A stretch of DNA of 64,000 nt from Cymbidium sinense (lineage: Eukaryota > Streptophyta > Magnoliopsida > Asparagales > Orchidaceae), in NCBI GenBank assembly GCA_021442155.1, contig CM038221.1, forward strand, positions 28,115,906-28,179,905, in the 5' to 3' direction. The position numbers were made by a program, and so were the translations under genes. The first letter of the stretch is position 1; the number at the start of each line of letters is the position of its first letter. Positions 34,346 through 47,557 of the stretch are shown piece by piece. A model generated the notes under the pieces. That model ran no database searches. It was given only the letters and a program-made list of their open reading frames with translations, and was not told where the DNA came from.

Positions 34346-34599
34346 TCATGATTGAGATACAATGTGAGTTGTATATTTCTCAAGTGAAGGATTAAATGAA
34401 GAAGAAATAAGCTTATAAGGAAAATCCATAAACTCATTACTTTGATAATGTCGGATACAATATTGTCATAAGATAACTTAACAAAAGGGATGAGATACAT
34501 TTTTAGAGTGAGTTAACAAAGGACAAGAGGTGGAGAGGAAATGACAAATGAGATAAATTAAAGATTACAATATTTATACACCAATGATTACATATAACA

Positions 34600-35560
34600 C
34601 TTTTCAGAGACCCTCCATGTTCCAAGTTTTAAGAAATATTTTTTCCTCTCGGATCGCTGGTCATATTTTGACAGTCATCATCTGATAACGGTGGGAGTGT
34701 GTCTTTACAGAAAACCCTCGAGGTACTTCTTTATCTTGAAGATTAAAATTCTCGATGTTGAAGGTCACCGGGCATGGAGCTTGTTTGAGGTAACATGATT
34801 GTGTATTTGTTGATTTCACGCACACCAACCCAATGGGAGTTTAAAATTTTATCTTAAGATGAGGTCAAGAACAAAGACAAGATTGATTGAGGGGTCTTCC
34901 AAATATAGATTGTATGCCGAATTTGACTTGACCACTATGAATTGAACTGAGTGAATGACTTGTTGAGAAAATTCTCTGAGAACAACGGAAGGGTGATTGT
35001 CCCTCCACTGCAGGCATTATCAAACCCATATAACGGTCCCGCGGTTGAAGTTTTTCTTAACCGACCCATGCTAAGAAAGGTGGAGTAAAATAAAACATCA
35101 ACGGAACTCTCATTATCAATCAAAATTCTCTTAACAATATAACATGAGTCACCAATCCCCGCACTGATGACAAGAGGATCTTGATGTGGAACTTGGACTC
35201 CTTTCAAGTTTGAGTTATTAAAAGCGATGGGATGATTAATACAAGATTTTTTTAACTCTGGCTCTTCAAAGGCGGCGATGAAGATTTGATTAGATAGTAG
35301 TGGCCCACTCGCAATCGTTTCAATTTCTCCAACTATTTGGCGATCATTATGTTATTTTTGTGATGATTGTCCTAGTTGCCCCCATTTGGAGTTATGTTTG
35401 CTTGAGCTGGTTGGTTTTGTACAAATTGACGTAGATATCCCTATTGAATGAGCCTCTCAATTTCTTCTTTAAGTTGCTTACTTCAATAAGTATGTCCATG
35501 AATTTGATGGAAGTGATAATATTGCTCATGATTTTCTTCGAATTTCGTTTGGATGTGGCC
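34600..35560 (-). pseudogene. Gypsy-type spacer and aspartic protease (broken)
   Basis: Minus-strand frame 35,207-34,935 reads ILIDNESSVDVLFY, matching the retroviral-type protease active-site region (usually DNGSSAD in this group), then LYGFDN and GTITLPL. Upstream at 35,440-35,540 a broken frame has YYHFHQIHGHT and LKEEIERLI, the Cys/His spacer between Gag and protease in Ty3/Gypsy polyproteins, with Cys positions changed. The segment 34,935-34,700 matches the approach to RT and then stops. Confidence 0.7.
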
Positions 35561-35599
35561 ACTTGATGGTCTCTTCATCTCAAATAGCCAACAAGACAT

Positions 35600-36450
35600 T
35601 AACATGAGATGTGTTCGGTGTGTATTCCAGGGTTCGCTGGATGGACTGGAGGAGATCATGACCGCCTTCTCATGGGATTGTTGATCTCAGGAGCACTTTC
35701 CCGTGGATTATTCAAATTATTTTTTATGCATTAATAGCCTCATCGAGAATTTATGCTTCCACGGTGAACCAAGATACGAAATGGATCGTATCTCGCATTA
35801 GTGACAGAAAAGATCTGAGCCCCAAGGAAAACTCCTCTTAGTAATTCAGGGTCTACCCCAGGTATTTGGCGAGCTTCTGATGAGAATCTTTGGAAGTATT
35901 CTTTAAGTGATTCACCCTTATTTTGACGAATGCTAGAGAGATGGGAGGAATCTTTAATGATCCTACGGTTTGCAATGAACTATTCTACAAAAATCTTGGC
36001 AGTTGTCAAAGGTTTGGATAGATTCCTGGGAGGGAGTAGAACCGCGCGAGCTTGCCCTTGAGGTTAACCGGAAAGACGACAAAGTAAAGGTGTTAGAGCT
36101 CGTTGGATATGCATGATAGTCTTGTAATGATCGATATGTTCATATGGGTCAGTTGCCCCATCATAGGAATTAATGCTCGGAAGCTTGAAACCTACGGGAA
36201 TAGGATGTTGAAGAATAGCTTTAACTAAAGATGATGACTCATAGCGTGAGGGGAGGATGATTTCTATCTTCAAGGTGAAATTCGTCTTGCATTAAGCGTC
36301 GTAATTCTGCAGGTATAACATGACGAGTGGAGTCAATAGGACGAGAACATGCCATGCTACCCACAATAATTGATGGATTAGCTATGAGCCGACGTGATGG
36401 ATGAGTAAGCAGTGTCAAGGAGATAAGCATAACCGGCGGAAGCGAGGAAC
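35600..36450 (-). pseudogene. Gypsy-type Gag (retrotransposon gag domain, broken)
   Basis: Minus-strand frame 36,273-36,064 contains PSINSYDGATDPYEHI, the usual start of a plant retrotransposon gag domain. It stops, and after a frame change continues with SSIRQNKGESLKEYFQRFSS and IPGVDPELL near 35,860-35,960, which are the core of that domain. Upstream at 36,430-36,239 is the preceding N-terminal stretch. Gag would form the element's particle. At least two stops or shifts interrupt it. Confidence 0.75.
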
Positions 36451-36784
36451 TTCATCATCGTGAGATATATTTTGACCTCCCGCAGATAACGATCGATCTT
36501 GGGGGAGGTTTGTTTGACATAGTAGTGGTCGTTATGTTCCTCTCAAAAGTCGGATCATCTCATTTTGAGATTCTTCCATTCGGCGGACACGATCTTCTAA
36601 AGAGATCCCTATCTCGTCTTCACCGGTCACGCCTATTGTGGGGAGCGAGGCGTAAGAAGGCCCTGCTCAAGGATTGATCGGAGTGATGGAGTTGGAGCCG
36701 AGGCTCAGATGATTAGCCTATTGGCCATAATGGTATTCACATAAATTGTGATTGAGGGATTCGCCTACGATGATGCTAAAGCTA

Positions 36785-37622
36785 TGCGTGAAAATCACCG
36801 CGGTAGAGTAAAAGTTTTCGCTTTAGCTTGCGAAATCAAAGACACACACGTATAAAAGTGTGAACAATAAAACTCCAAAATTTTAAGTGAAAACCTCGAG
36901 AGAAACCACGGCCTACCCAAGAAAAGCTTCCACTATGTATCTGCTTTGAGTACAAGATCTTCCTCATACCGGATTACATATATGAGAAAGGAACAACCAT
37001 GTGACAACGATCGTGCTGTAATAGCTTTATAGTAGATGATGGTGAACCGTGCAGAGCAATCACCGGTGGAAATGCGGAGAACAATTACTGCCAGAAATGC
37101 AAGGAATAATTACTGGCAGAAATGCAGTGAACAATCACTGGTAGAAGTCATCATGATGAAGACCGACAGAGATTGAAGATGGCAAGGATCAACGGCACGC
37201 ATGGTGGTCGACGCCGGCGTGATGATTGTACTTGAGGATCTTTAAAGCTCTCTCTCTCTTGCTTGGCTCCCTCATATGAGGAATGAGTTATTTATGATCG
37301 AGAAGCGACGCTCAGTAAATACGCAAACCTATACCACCACATCTGACGGCCACAATGATCCCTTTGATCATTTGATGTATTTTAAATATTTGAATGCTCA
37401 AATGAAATCAATTTTGAGATCTAGGCTTGTTAGATCCATCCGAGACGCCGATTTGACTATAAACACTCTATGTTTTAAGAGCTTTTAGAGATTTAAGCGA
37501 TATCCCAAAGTTTCCAATGATATTTTAAGTGTTCGATCTCGACCGATTTCAACTTCGGATCAGTTTGCTTTTAGCATTAAGATTTGTGCTTCGCCTAGTA
37601 GTATTTTAAGTGTCATATCAAT
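36785..37622 (-). repeat. 5' LTR of the gag-protease element
   Basis: Landmarks as in the 3' LTR. An internal triplication of a 32-bp unit (about ggagaacaattactgccagaaatgca) at 37,075-37,145 is not seen in the other LTR, so the copies differ by local expansion or contraction. The end near 37,622 abuts a MITE fragment. Confidence 0.75.
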
Positions 37623-38738
37623 ACTCACCGCAACTTCTTCAACTTTACCATTATTTTTTTCATACAACTATAGCTTTTTTGAACAGCTAAGTAAATTAAA
37701 ATTAATTTTCTAAAAAAAAAAGATTAGAATGTTTATTGTAGATATTGATGTGATACACAAGAATAAGCATTTTTATTATTTTCCCCAAAAAATAATTTTT
37801 AAATATTATATGTGAATTTAATTAGATAATATAACTTGGGAAAAAAATGTAGAATGATCTTACATAATATGACATGATTTGAATATAAAGAAAAAAAGTC
37901 TCATAACCAAGCCCGCATGGAGACCGAGAAAATTCTGTGGTCCTATTTACTCAAATCTAATCATATTTATATATTTTCAAAATAATTTGTTAAAAATTAT
38001 TAAATTTATGTTAAATATATCTCAAATTTAAATTAAAATATATTGACTAAAAAATTATCATAAATAATCCATGACCCAACATTTTTTTAAATGGCTTAAA
38101 CGTCATTTATGATTAAATATATAAATATAAAAATAAAATAAAATTCATGACTAAGATAATTTAAGTACAATAACATCTTATATATGTATAAAAAAAATTA
38201 TATATTCTAAAATCTAGCATCCGCATATCTTTCATACCCCTTAACTGTTATTAATCATTTAATTAAGTGTTTATTTGTTAATTTTAAAGAATTTTAAATC
38301 AAATTTATAGTTTTAAATTAATATTAATGTCTAACATCTTTGATTTCTTAACGCAACCAAATAAACCCAAAATGAAATATGTCAAATAGTAATAATAGCT
38401 ATTTTAATTGATAAATACCTTTAAAATCATTACCATTTTTATTTTTTTTGCTTTAGCGGTCAATTTTGTTTTTTTTTTTAAAACCGCAATTCTACAAACA
38501 GATAACACTTGAAAAAAAAAAAAAAAAGAAAAAGAAAATGCCCAATCATCTTCATTTAGAGGTATTATAATATCTCCCCTCATTAAAAAAAAAAAAAACA
38601 ATATTTTCATAGTGCTTCCCTACTTGAATAGCTTAACGCTTCTTCCTCAATGTCGTTAATTCTAAGAACCAAGGAAAACTCCCCCTATAGAAGAAAACTG
38701 AAGCACAAGCCCTTTGCTTGCAGAAACCGCATTACTGT
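37623..38738. other. AT-rich DNA, MITE fragment and 3' flank of the NINJA gene
   Basis: 37,625-37,690 is similar to the far end of the MITE at 39,449-39,715 (caacttcttcaac and catacaactatagc words). 37,700-38,590 is AT-rich with long A and T runs and no supportable feature. 38,600-38,738 is less AT-rich and is probably the 3' UTR of the NINJA gene. Confidence 0.5.
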
Positions 38739-40823
38739 TCAGGCATTTCCACAGCTTTCTGTACCGTTGCTGGTAAATGCCGACAAATTTGGGTTATTTT
38801 GCGAGGAGCTTAAGCCGTCGCCATTGGCGTGCTGGACGAACTCCTCTTGGGACATATGGATCCCATGGCAGGCGCAGACAACCTTTACTCCATTCTGATC
38901 GTCTTTGTAGGTGACACCAGAAATGGTTCTGCCATTTGGTCCTTCTCCGGTGGCCGAAACCCAAGGAAGGTCTGGGAATGAACCAGAAGAACCTCCTAGT
39001 CCTAAAGATGGCGCAGCACCTGGCTTTATGCATGTCCCGCCGGTAAAAAAGCCGTCCTCTATCAGCTTGTGCGCCGCTTCGTTCGTCGGCGTTCTGGTAG
39101 GGTTTCTTGGCTTGCTTCCATCAACTAGAGCACAGTCACCGGTCTCTCCGACCATGCCGATTTTCAAATCTGGTAACTTTCCATCATATGATGAAGCTTC
39201 AATTGAATTATGTGTTGTTGATCCTATAAAGATGTCAAGAAAGTATGAAAACAAGCTAAATAGAAAATAGAAATAAATCTTAAGATGATTTTTGAATTAT
39301 TTGTATGTAGTCAATTTAGTCCAAGAGGAACACAGTTCTTTAATTTAGTTCTTGATTGTACAAAATTGATCTAAAATGATCTCTCCTGTAAAAATAATGA
39401 TATGATGCAACATTTAGTCCCTAAATTATACAAAATTTATCTTAATTTAAGCTGCAGTTGGGGGAGCGGTGTGGTGAGAAAATGCATTGCTGTGTCATTT
39501 GAGAATTATATTATGGCTCCATTTTGAAAAATGTGCAGTGAGAAAGTTGCATTTTTCAATTCGATCTAACTACTTTCGATGGCTAAAAGATTATGATTTG
39601 ACTTTCGTAAAATAAAAAAGTTTTATATGTCGCAACTTCTTAGACAACTTCTTTTGCAACAGCTCCACTATTACTTTTTCATACAATTATAAGTGTCCCA
39701 AACAGACCCTTAATCTTTGGAGAGACCATTTTGAATCAATTTGATATAATTGGTGATTGAATTTAAAAAAAATGTGATACTCTAAAATTTAATTGGCCAC
39801 ATATAAATAATGGAGAGACCAGCACAATATAGGAACTTAATTTTATTTTCTTATAAAAGGTTACTATGTTTGATAATTGAATCGATCTGAAGACCAAAAA
39901 AAAAAAAAAGCTCTTCCATTTCATTTATTTCATCAGAAATGATCATCTTGTGGATACTTGTTCTACATTAGCTTGATGCCATGCAAAACTTCTGGATGCA
40001 GAGGTTTACATTGCAGTGAATGCAATAAATTCTTATAATAGGTAAATAAAATTAGTGTTGGAAAGCAAGAAAGCAAAATAGATAGACTTAAGATAACAAA
40101 CATATAAATTAAAAATGTTTTCTAAAACTTAAATTAACAATTCTATCAACGCTTTATAGAAATGAATGAAAAATAAAAATTCATAAAACCAAACATCAAA
40201 GGGTTTCAAAGTGGAAGTAAAATCAAATTAGCAAATTCAAAACAATAGCATTCAAGGCTTGATCAGTTCATTTTGGCCAAAAAGATAGGCTAATAAAATG
40301 TCAAAAATTGTTTGGGGTAAGATATAAACCTTAGGAACTTGTCTCTCATAGAATAGTTTTGTACTATAGATCGAAGAGGATTTGACTGTCAATATCCTAT
40401 AGAAATGATAGACTAATGTATTATCAATCATAAAAGATTAAATTATTAGAGAACATATGGATTATGATCGTCATCATAATATAATAGCAGCAACCACTTG
40501 ATCAGAAGATTTCTAATCGTAACCTCTACTCTCTGTGATAACCTAATTATTATGAAAAGTATGCATGTGTATAGCCATACATTCAACATATGATGGTATT
40601 TAAGCGTAGATGTGCCAAAGTAGTTGAATATGCACATGGCACAATGCACATGTAAAGAGGTAGTAAATATTGATGCATAGTGGAAATAGCTGAAACAGTT
40701 GGTAAGCTGTTCAAAAACCCTGAACTGGGTATTCAATTGGTGCCATAAAAAAGCCTAAAAGGAAATGATATGAGCCAAAATTCTTAGGGCGTGTTTGGGA
40801 TCAATTTTATTTTGTGTTTCCTA

Positions 40824-40854
<31 letters not shown>

Positions 40855-41429
40855 TTAAAATACATGTGTTTAGCATGCTTTTAACTGTTTTTAAAGATAA
40901 ATAACATTCTTTTTAAAAACAAAATAACTTCTAAATATTTTGAATATAAAAATAACTATTTACCACAAGACATGCTTTACTTTGAAACAAAATATAAATA
41001 TAAAACAAAAATAAAAGTGATTCCAAATAGCTTCCAAGAGTTTAGGATGTTTGATACATTTCTTTTTCCCTATGCTATCAAGAACTCTAAAATAATGAGA
41101 ACACAAAATAATTTGTGATGTAGAAGATACCCTGATACCAAATTATGTAGAAATTTTTTTTTTCTTTAGGCAATTTGATGATCAGCCCTTAAGCATAATC
41201 TCCATCTTAGTCTTCCCCTTCCCACTCCCCGAGGTTTTTTAGCTTTCTTTCATTAAATCTACTGCTTGGATGTGCATTGTTTTCTTGGGATTTGGCTTGC
41301 ACAGCAGCTAGGAGAGGGAATAAATACACCATAGGAAGGTCTCGAGAATTGACTTCATGGAGATTATAAAGAAAGATAGGTATCAAAGGGCCAATTTCAG
41401 TAAGAGACAAGCTAGGCTACTTGGGAAAC

Positions 41430-41468
<39 letters not shown>

Positions 41469-42817
41469 AGAATCTTTTCATGTTTCAACCATAGATTGAT
41501 TCAATTGCAAGCAAAAAACCACTATTTAAAGAAATATGGTCCCATTTGAAATAAAAGTAAATCAAATTCATGCGTTAACATTTGTAAAATGATAGGTAAA
41601 AGATAATGATTGCCTTTAGCAGCAAGAACCATGAAGATTTAAACTATCTAAATTACAAGCTAATCAACTAACATCAGAATAGAATAAAAAGAGGCATTTG
41701 GAGTGTAGTAAAAGACAGGTTTTAATGAAAGCAAAAATAGCCGCATGATGATTTAAGTAAAGAAAACCAACCTTCAGATGTCTTCGCACCATCCTCAAAA
41801 TCCTCTTTGTTTTGGACTCCAGCAGAGTGTTTTCTGCTCGTAAAGGAAGAAACTTGAGGAGATTGAGAATTAAACGCCCACAAAGAACCTTTCTCCATTG
41901 TCGGAAACTGGACAGAAGGGTAACTAAAGGCAAGCTCAACGCAGTTGGTATTGACTAAAGCCACAGGAGGTTCACCATTTGCAATAGGCATCCGTTGCAT
42001 CACACATGTCGACGGTTCTATAGCATGCACTGAATGAAGCCCATTTAATGGCTGGAGAGTCAATGGTACCCCCAAAGCAATTTTCCCAAAAATAGGTTTA
42101 GGTTCATTTTCTGATAAAAATGGCTGTTTCTGACATTGTGAACCAGTCTCACTTGATCCGCTTAAAACATATTTATCATTTAAGTTAAAAGCTTCTGAGC
42201 ATTCTGCTCGTTCTTCTCTTGGCAAAACAAACCAAGACTTCTGGCCTACGGCTTCAGACTCAGCCGCCTTCATATTCACCAGTGGTACCATTTTCCATGG
42301 TTACTGAAACATGTGAGTTTCTCATGGAAGGACCTTCAGCAGAATTCTCTCCATGATTTTCAGTATGATCAATCAGTTTTGCATGCTTATTTTGACAATT
42401 TATCTCCTTAAACAACAATTTCCTTTTGCTGGAACTCGATTTCTCTTCTTCAGTTTCAAGAGTTCTATTACATGACATCCATAGCTCTTGATACCTTGTG
42501 AACTGAGGCTTGCACCGTGCTTCATTGGAACAATCTTCTACATGAGAAGAGCAATCAGAAAGGTCTGTAAAGAAGTTCTCTTGTCTGTATTGAATGGGAT
42601 CGCTCTTTTGTTTCCCTTTAGGATCATGGTTCTCCCAGCTTGATTTGAAAAAGTTCTGAAATGAATCATCAGAAAGAGTCATACTGCTTCCTATATGCGT
42701 GCTAGCATTTCCTTCATCACGTTTAGGATCTGAAATTTCATCTTTGACTTCAGATTTGCTCCATGATCTATAACATGAAAGGCCTAAGCCTAACTCAAGC
42801 CCACTTTCATCTACCAT
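38739..42817 (-). CDS. NINJA: NINJA-family transcriptional co-repressor adaptor, with one frameshift
   Basis: Two coding exons: 41,772-42,817 and 38,739-39,223, with a 2.5-kb GT-AG intron (donor gaag|gttggt, acceptor tatag|gatcaac). The ATG at 42,817 gives MVDESGLELGLGLS. The EAR motif LELGLGLS, within the first 15 residues, recruits TOPLESS-type co-repressors. The middle has the family's basic/acidic region. The end has the conserved DLPWVSATGEGPNGRTISG and VCACHGIHMSQEEFV blocks, which in NINJA proteins bind JAZ repressors. Family members connect JAZ proteins (jasmonate) or ABI5-type factors (ABA) to TOPLESS in the nucleus. The EAR at the extreme N-terminus favours NINJA over the AFP branch. 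Near 42,262 the frame changes: the upstream frame stops after GEYEGG, while the family block AESEAVG continues in another frame. Total coding length is 1,531 nt, so removing one base gives exactly 510 codons. Either a mutation or a sequence error. Confidence 0.85.
39449..39715. mobile_element. MITE in the NINJA intron
   Basis: About 265 bp from gcagttgggggagcggtgtg to cccaaacagaccc. Related pieces lie at 30,785-30,965 (start) and 37,625-37,690 (end). The end sequence has the gggtctgtttggg-type terminus common in plant MITEs. I could not define its target duplication. Confidence 0.5.
40786..41034. mobile_element. Second MITE in the NINJA intron
   Basis: The ends are imperfect inverted repeats: gtgtttgggatcaatttta at the left and the complement of taaaagtgattccaaatagc at the right. 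The interior is AT-rich with (ATTTTT)n. About 250 bp. No clear target duplication. Confidence 0.55.
41430..41464. repeat. (GA)n microsatellite in the NINJA intron
   Basis: About 16 GA units at 41,431-41,463 with one break near the end. Confidence 0.9.
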
Positions 42818-42831
42818 TTGCTTAGGGAAAT

Positions 42832-45800
42832 CTATGAGAACCACTCCCTTTTTTTCCTTCTAGGTAAAATGGTTTGTATTATTTAACATATATGATGTAT
42901 AGATCACAAAAGAAAACAGCATACAAAAAATTATATAAGGTTAATAAATTAACAGGGGATGAAGATGAAATCATAACCAAAAAGCTGGAAAAGAGTGAAC
43001 TAGATAAAAGACACATGGAGAAACATTGGTTAAATAAAATTGTATTAGTGAAAAAAAAAGCATATGATCCCAGTATTACGAGAATTGGTTAGATGAATAT
43101 TGAGGGGATGAGTGCATCAAAGGCTTATTATAATTATGTATGATGGAACATCAGCAAGCATTAAAAATAGTTGTGGGGTGACCAAATAGTTTCCAATTAT
43201 ATCAACAATCAATATTAAGCTTACAATTCTTGTATTAGGCATATAGATCCTTACAAAAAAGATTAAAAAATTAATCAATGTAGAAGTATTTTTAATGTAG
43301 CATGGCCTGTTAAACTTGCATAAAATAGAGATGAAAACTTATGTAGCACTCAAAAGTAATGAAACAAGAAGAAGAATTCATAACACCAACCATAATTAAT
43401 ATGAATAAAGCTAAAAATGATGGACATGACAACAAGAACTAAGCAACAGTGACGTTGAAAGAAACCTTAACTTTTGCTCAATGAAAAAGATATTGGATAT
43501 CCCACAAGTATGCGAATAGGAACAAGCTCATAAAAAAACTAGGAAACACACTAAATCAAAGCACGATTTGCAGCATTCATATCCATCTATTCACTTTGTA
43601 GTATTTTGAACCAGAGTAATTCTAGCAGATTGTATCAACTCAATTAAACCGAATTAAACCAAGAAATCAAAATACAGATTGCATACTATTCCTTTAGGTC
43701 ACATCATCACAGACATATTTCAGCAATTAATTTGGACTTTAAAAACTACAAATAAAACCAGGAAATCAAACTATACTGAGACATTATTTAGCTCATTTAT
43801 TCACTAGGCATTTCCAATGTGTACTGACTTGTAGATCTCCATAAAAAATATACAGGTTGGATATATTCAGCTCTAAGAAAATTATTATTTAATATTCATC
43901 CAATAGATCAAAACATAAATGCGATGTTTCCTGCAAAATAATTAAAAAATCGTTTGTTTATCACAATTGCGCACAAGATATCTTTAAAATCCATCATCGA
44001 TTTGAATGTAATTTCATCAACCAACATAGCTTCAGGCATAAAAAAATATAGAGCTGTCTAGCAAAGTATTGAATAAAAATTCATAAGAAGAATGAGAGCA
44101 ATAAGAATCCAAAATATTGGTTGTAGGTTAATAAAATCAAATGAAATCAAACATAATAAAAAATGGGCTAATATCACAACTTCCTAGTGTTTTCAATCTT
44201 TAATTTCTTAAAGTCTCATGTAGAAGACCTTTATGGATTCAAATGCAGTATTACCTTATCACCTAATTTGAATTCCACATACCTTATTTTCACATCAAAA
44301 GTAGACTAATAATTTTCATAATTTAACAGCTATTTTTCTTGAACACTTTCATGCAAATGACTACTATGATATGAGGCAAATAGTAAAAAAACAAAAATAA
44401 CAATATGAATTCAAAGATATAGTTACAAAGACACTAACTACTTAGAAGAAGAGAAAACTTAAAAGTAGACAAACCATGCATACATGAATGTACAACCTCT
44501 TTAATGAAAACTAACTTAAATAGCTTAAATATAAGTTGTGATAAATTATCCACTTTACGGTTAATTGGTAGTGTACCTACTTATCTATAACTAGTCTTTT
44601 CCGTACCTTCATTTGATAAAACATTTGGGATAACTTTCTATCCTTTGAAAAAACAAGAACTTTTTTGATTTGAAGGCATTCACCACCATTAAGTCTTTTG
44701 AAATATTAATACACTTAACTTTATTCATAAGGCTTATTTATGAATAAGTAATATTAAGAAACTAGAAACTTGAACAAAATCAACATCAATTGACAATTCA
44801 TCAAAACTATAATTTTCATTAATAAGTCATCAAAATAATACATTACAATATTTCTCACATAAATTCAGTAATAAGATTGATTCATTTTCACATTCAAGAA
44901 TAAAATCAATTTTCATTGGATGTTCAAGTTCAGATTAGAGTTTGACAGTTCATCAAAACTATAATTTTCATTAATAATCATCAATACACTCTAATGTTAA
45001 ATTTTATTTAAATATAGGTTAAAGTTAATGAACATGATATATTGTAGGCACAAATTATATTCCACATCTAATTTATTCTCAAAAGAAAATTTCTAAATTA
45101 TAAATCCTTCAATTAAGTCAAGTTCAACCATACGTGATTCATTTCTTGAAGCATATGTGTGATGGGCATTAGAAAAGTTGTACTAATTTTTCTTTAAGTA
45201 TATAAATCATAGGTATGATAATCCTTATAAAATGATAGTAGTATTTCTCAATATCAATAAACATGAATAAATGTAATATTTTTGTGAATTATAGCTTAGT
45301 TCATCCTCAAATTCTTACTTAATGCCTTTTTGAAATATATAATGATAATATAATCATCTAAAGGAAAATAAGCTATAAAACCTATAAATATGGCATAATA
45401 TCAATCATATCAATGGTTTTGATAGGAAATATTTCAAATCATTTTATTAATTAAAAGTAAGGCACAAGTCTAGTTATAAATCAGTAGGAACTTAGCTAAT
45501 TATAGATAAGAAAGGGCTAAGATCAAATGCAAATCAAATCATATAAGGAGTTGACATTTAATTTGAAAAAGATCATCAGCCAAACTTAAGCTTAAACTTA
45601 TGGCCTCTACTCTAGAATTAATGAGCAAGTTACTTAAGCTAGAAGCCTATAAGTCTTTGGTATGCGATTTTATTTATGAAAAAAAAGTCTTTGGTATACT
45701 CGAACGCCCCATAATCACATTATTTATACTCTTTCAACTGATCACACAACTGATCTCTTTAATCACTACTTGATAAAATTTGTCCCTTATGTTTCATATT

Positions 45801-47557
45801 AGCATACACAATGATTTAAAGGATCTTATGAATTTACAAATTTGAGTACTACCTAACAATCCACTTTTGCATCACTAAATGTAGTGTTTCATATTAGCAT
45901 ATTTAGATTTAATTGAATATTTAATAGTAACACTTCGCCAAAATACTTGAGTATGTTCCACTACTTATGATTTAGCACAATGGATCTCTTAAGAACCAAA
46001 CATAAAACATTTTGAAAAAATATTTAATTACAAATCCAATTTAAAATTTCCCAACGCTATAATGCTTATCAAATCTAGCAATATAGTTTTAAGCTTCACT
46101 GATAGTTATATTGTAGTGTATTTATCTAGAATAAAAACCTTCTTGATTTCAATTAAATTGCATCCTTTTTGTCGTATTACTAAATTACATAAAGATGTAA
46201 CTCTAACAAACCACTTTGATGTAGTTTATCTTAGAGCCTGGGATTCTTAAAGCAACTACTGATGTAATTAATGAAATCGCACAAGACATATTTGAAACTC
46301 TAGTTTAAATGATGAATAATTATATAATTATTCACAAACTTTTGATTCAATCAAGTATATATAAAGAATTCATGCCAAATGATAATTTAATGATCAATTA
46401 AAATAGAGAAATTAACTAAGAAATTAAACCATCAAAATAACTAGTTAATTAAGATTCTTGTATTAAAAAACTTCACTTATAAAAGATTCCACTAAAATCA
46501 ATCATGCTTGCAAAAAACCAAAAAAAATATTTAGAATATAAATAAGAAAGAAAATAATTACCACGTAAAGAAAATCACATCTCACGCTAGTACAAGAAAC
46601 TGGCATGGCATCCCCCAAAAAATTGGAGTTGCTCTTATATTTCACTTGAAGAAATCCACATCCAACAAAACCCAACAAAATTAAAGGAAATAACAAAATT
46701 TTATTAAGCAAAAATTGAATCCATAATACAAATCTCAAGTTTTGTATTCATGAACACCAACTCCAAGGTTGCCAACTTCCTGGATTTTTCAAAATGAAAC
46801 AACCTTGAATTTCATCCAAGTTTAGCCGCCAGTTGATAATGCAACAAATAAATCATGGACTTCGCATGCCCTTTCTTCCCAATTTAACAAACAAAGATGA
46901 AAATTTCATCTTTAACCAACTTAACATGAAATTACTAGCAAAGTTCAAAGTAAATTTATTCTGTAAGATCAAAATGTAAGTGATTTGTCGCCTACGTCAT
47001 GATGACCATCTTATGCTGTGTTATACTTTCTCAAAAAAAAAAAAAAAAAGTGTTCTTCAGATCCATATAACCCAACCCTAGTTTAATATGAAAAAACAAA
47101 CAAACAAACAAACAAACATATCTTGGATAATCCCATGCTCAGAATAAATAGCACTACGGGTGAGGGAAAAAAAAAAAGAAAAAAAAGAAAAAAGTTTTCA
47201 GGAGTTAGGAGCTCCCTTATGCTTTCTAATTTCTCCCAAAGCTTCATAAATTTCGCAAATACGACAATAGACCGAAAACTTCAAATAAACCAAAAATGGT
47301 AGAAATTTGCCCAAATCCCAATCTAATTGGCTAAGAAATAGATTTTTTTAACCTCTTAGCTTCAGTTACCTTCTTAGGTGTTTTCTCTACAGAATCGCAA
47401 TTAAACGCAATTTCACATAGAAAATGATCTTTGCCAGCATAAAGAACCAGACAAAAACGATACAGATAGATACTAGGTAGGAGTAGAGTATTGTTGAAAA
47501 GGAAAATAAGGTATGAAATAAAACGAAAGATCAAAATAATGGGGATTTTGATCATAC
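42832..47557 (-). other. Probable 5'-UTR intron of the NINJA gene
   Basis: A possible acceptor (catag) ends at 42,832, 14 bases upstream of the NINJA ATG, and a possible donor (ttgtg|gtatga) starts at 47,557. The 4.7 kb between is AT-rich, has no coding signature on either strand, and shows none of the repeat families seen elsewhere in the window. This uniform, single-copy look is what makes an intron likelier than an intergenic gap. The splice pairing is an inference without transcript support. Confidence 0.4.

Noticed and set aside
38911..39270. 119-codon plus-strand frame
   Set aside because: Antisense of the last NINJA exon.
42874..43092. 72-codon plus-strand frame rich in Lys
   Set aside because: Lies in the putative 5' intron of NINJA, with no recognisable motif and an A-rich composition.
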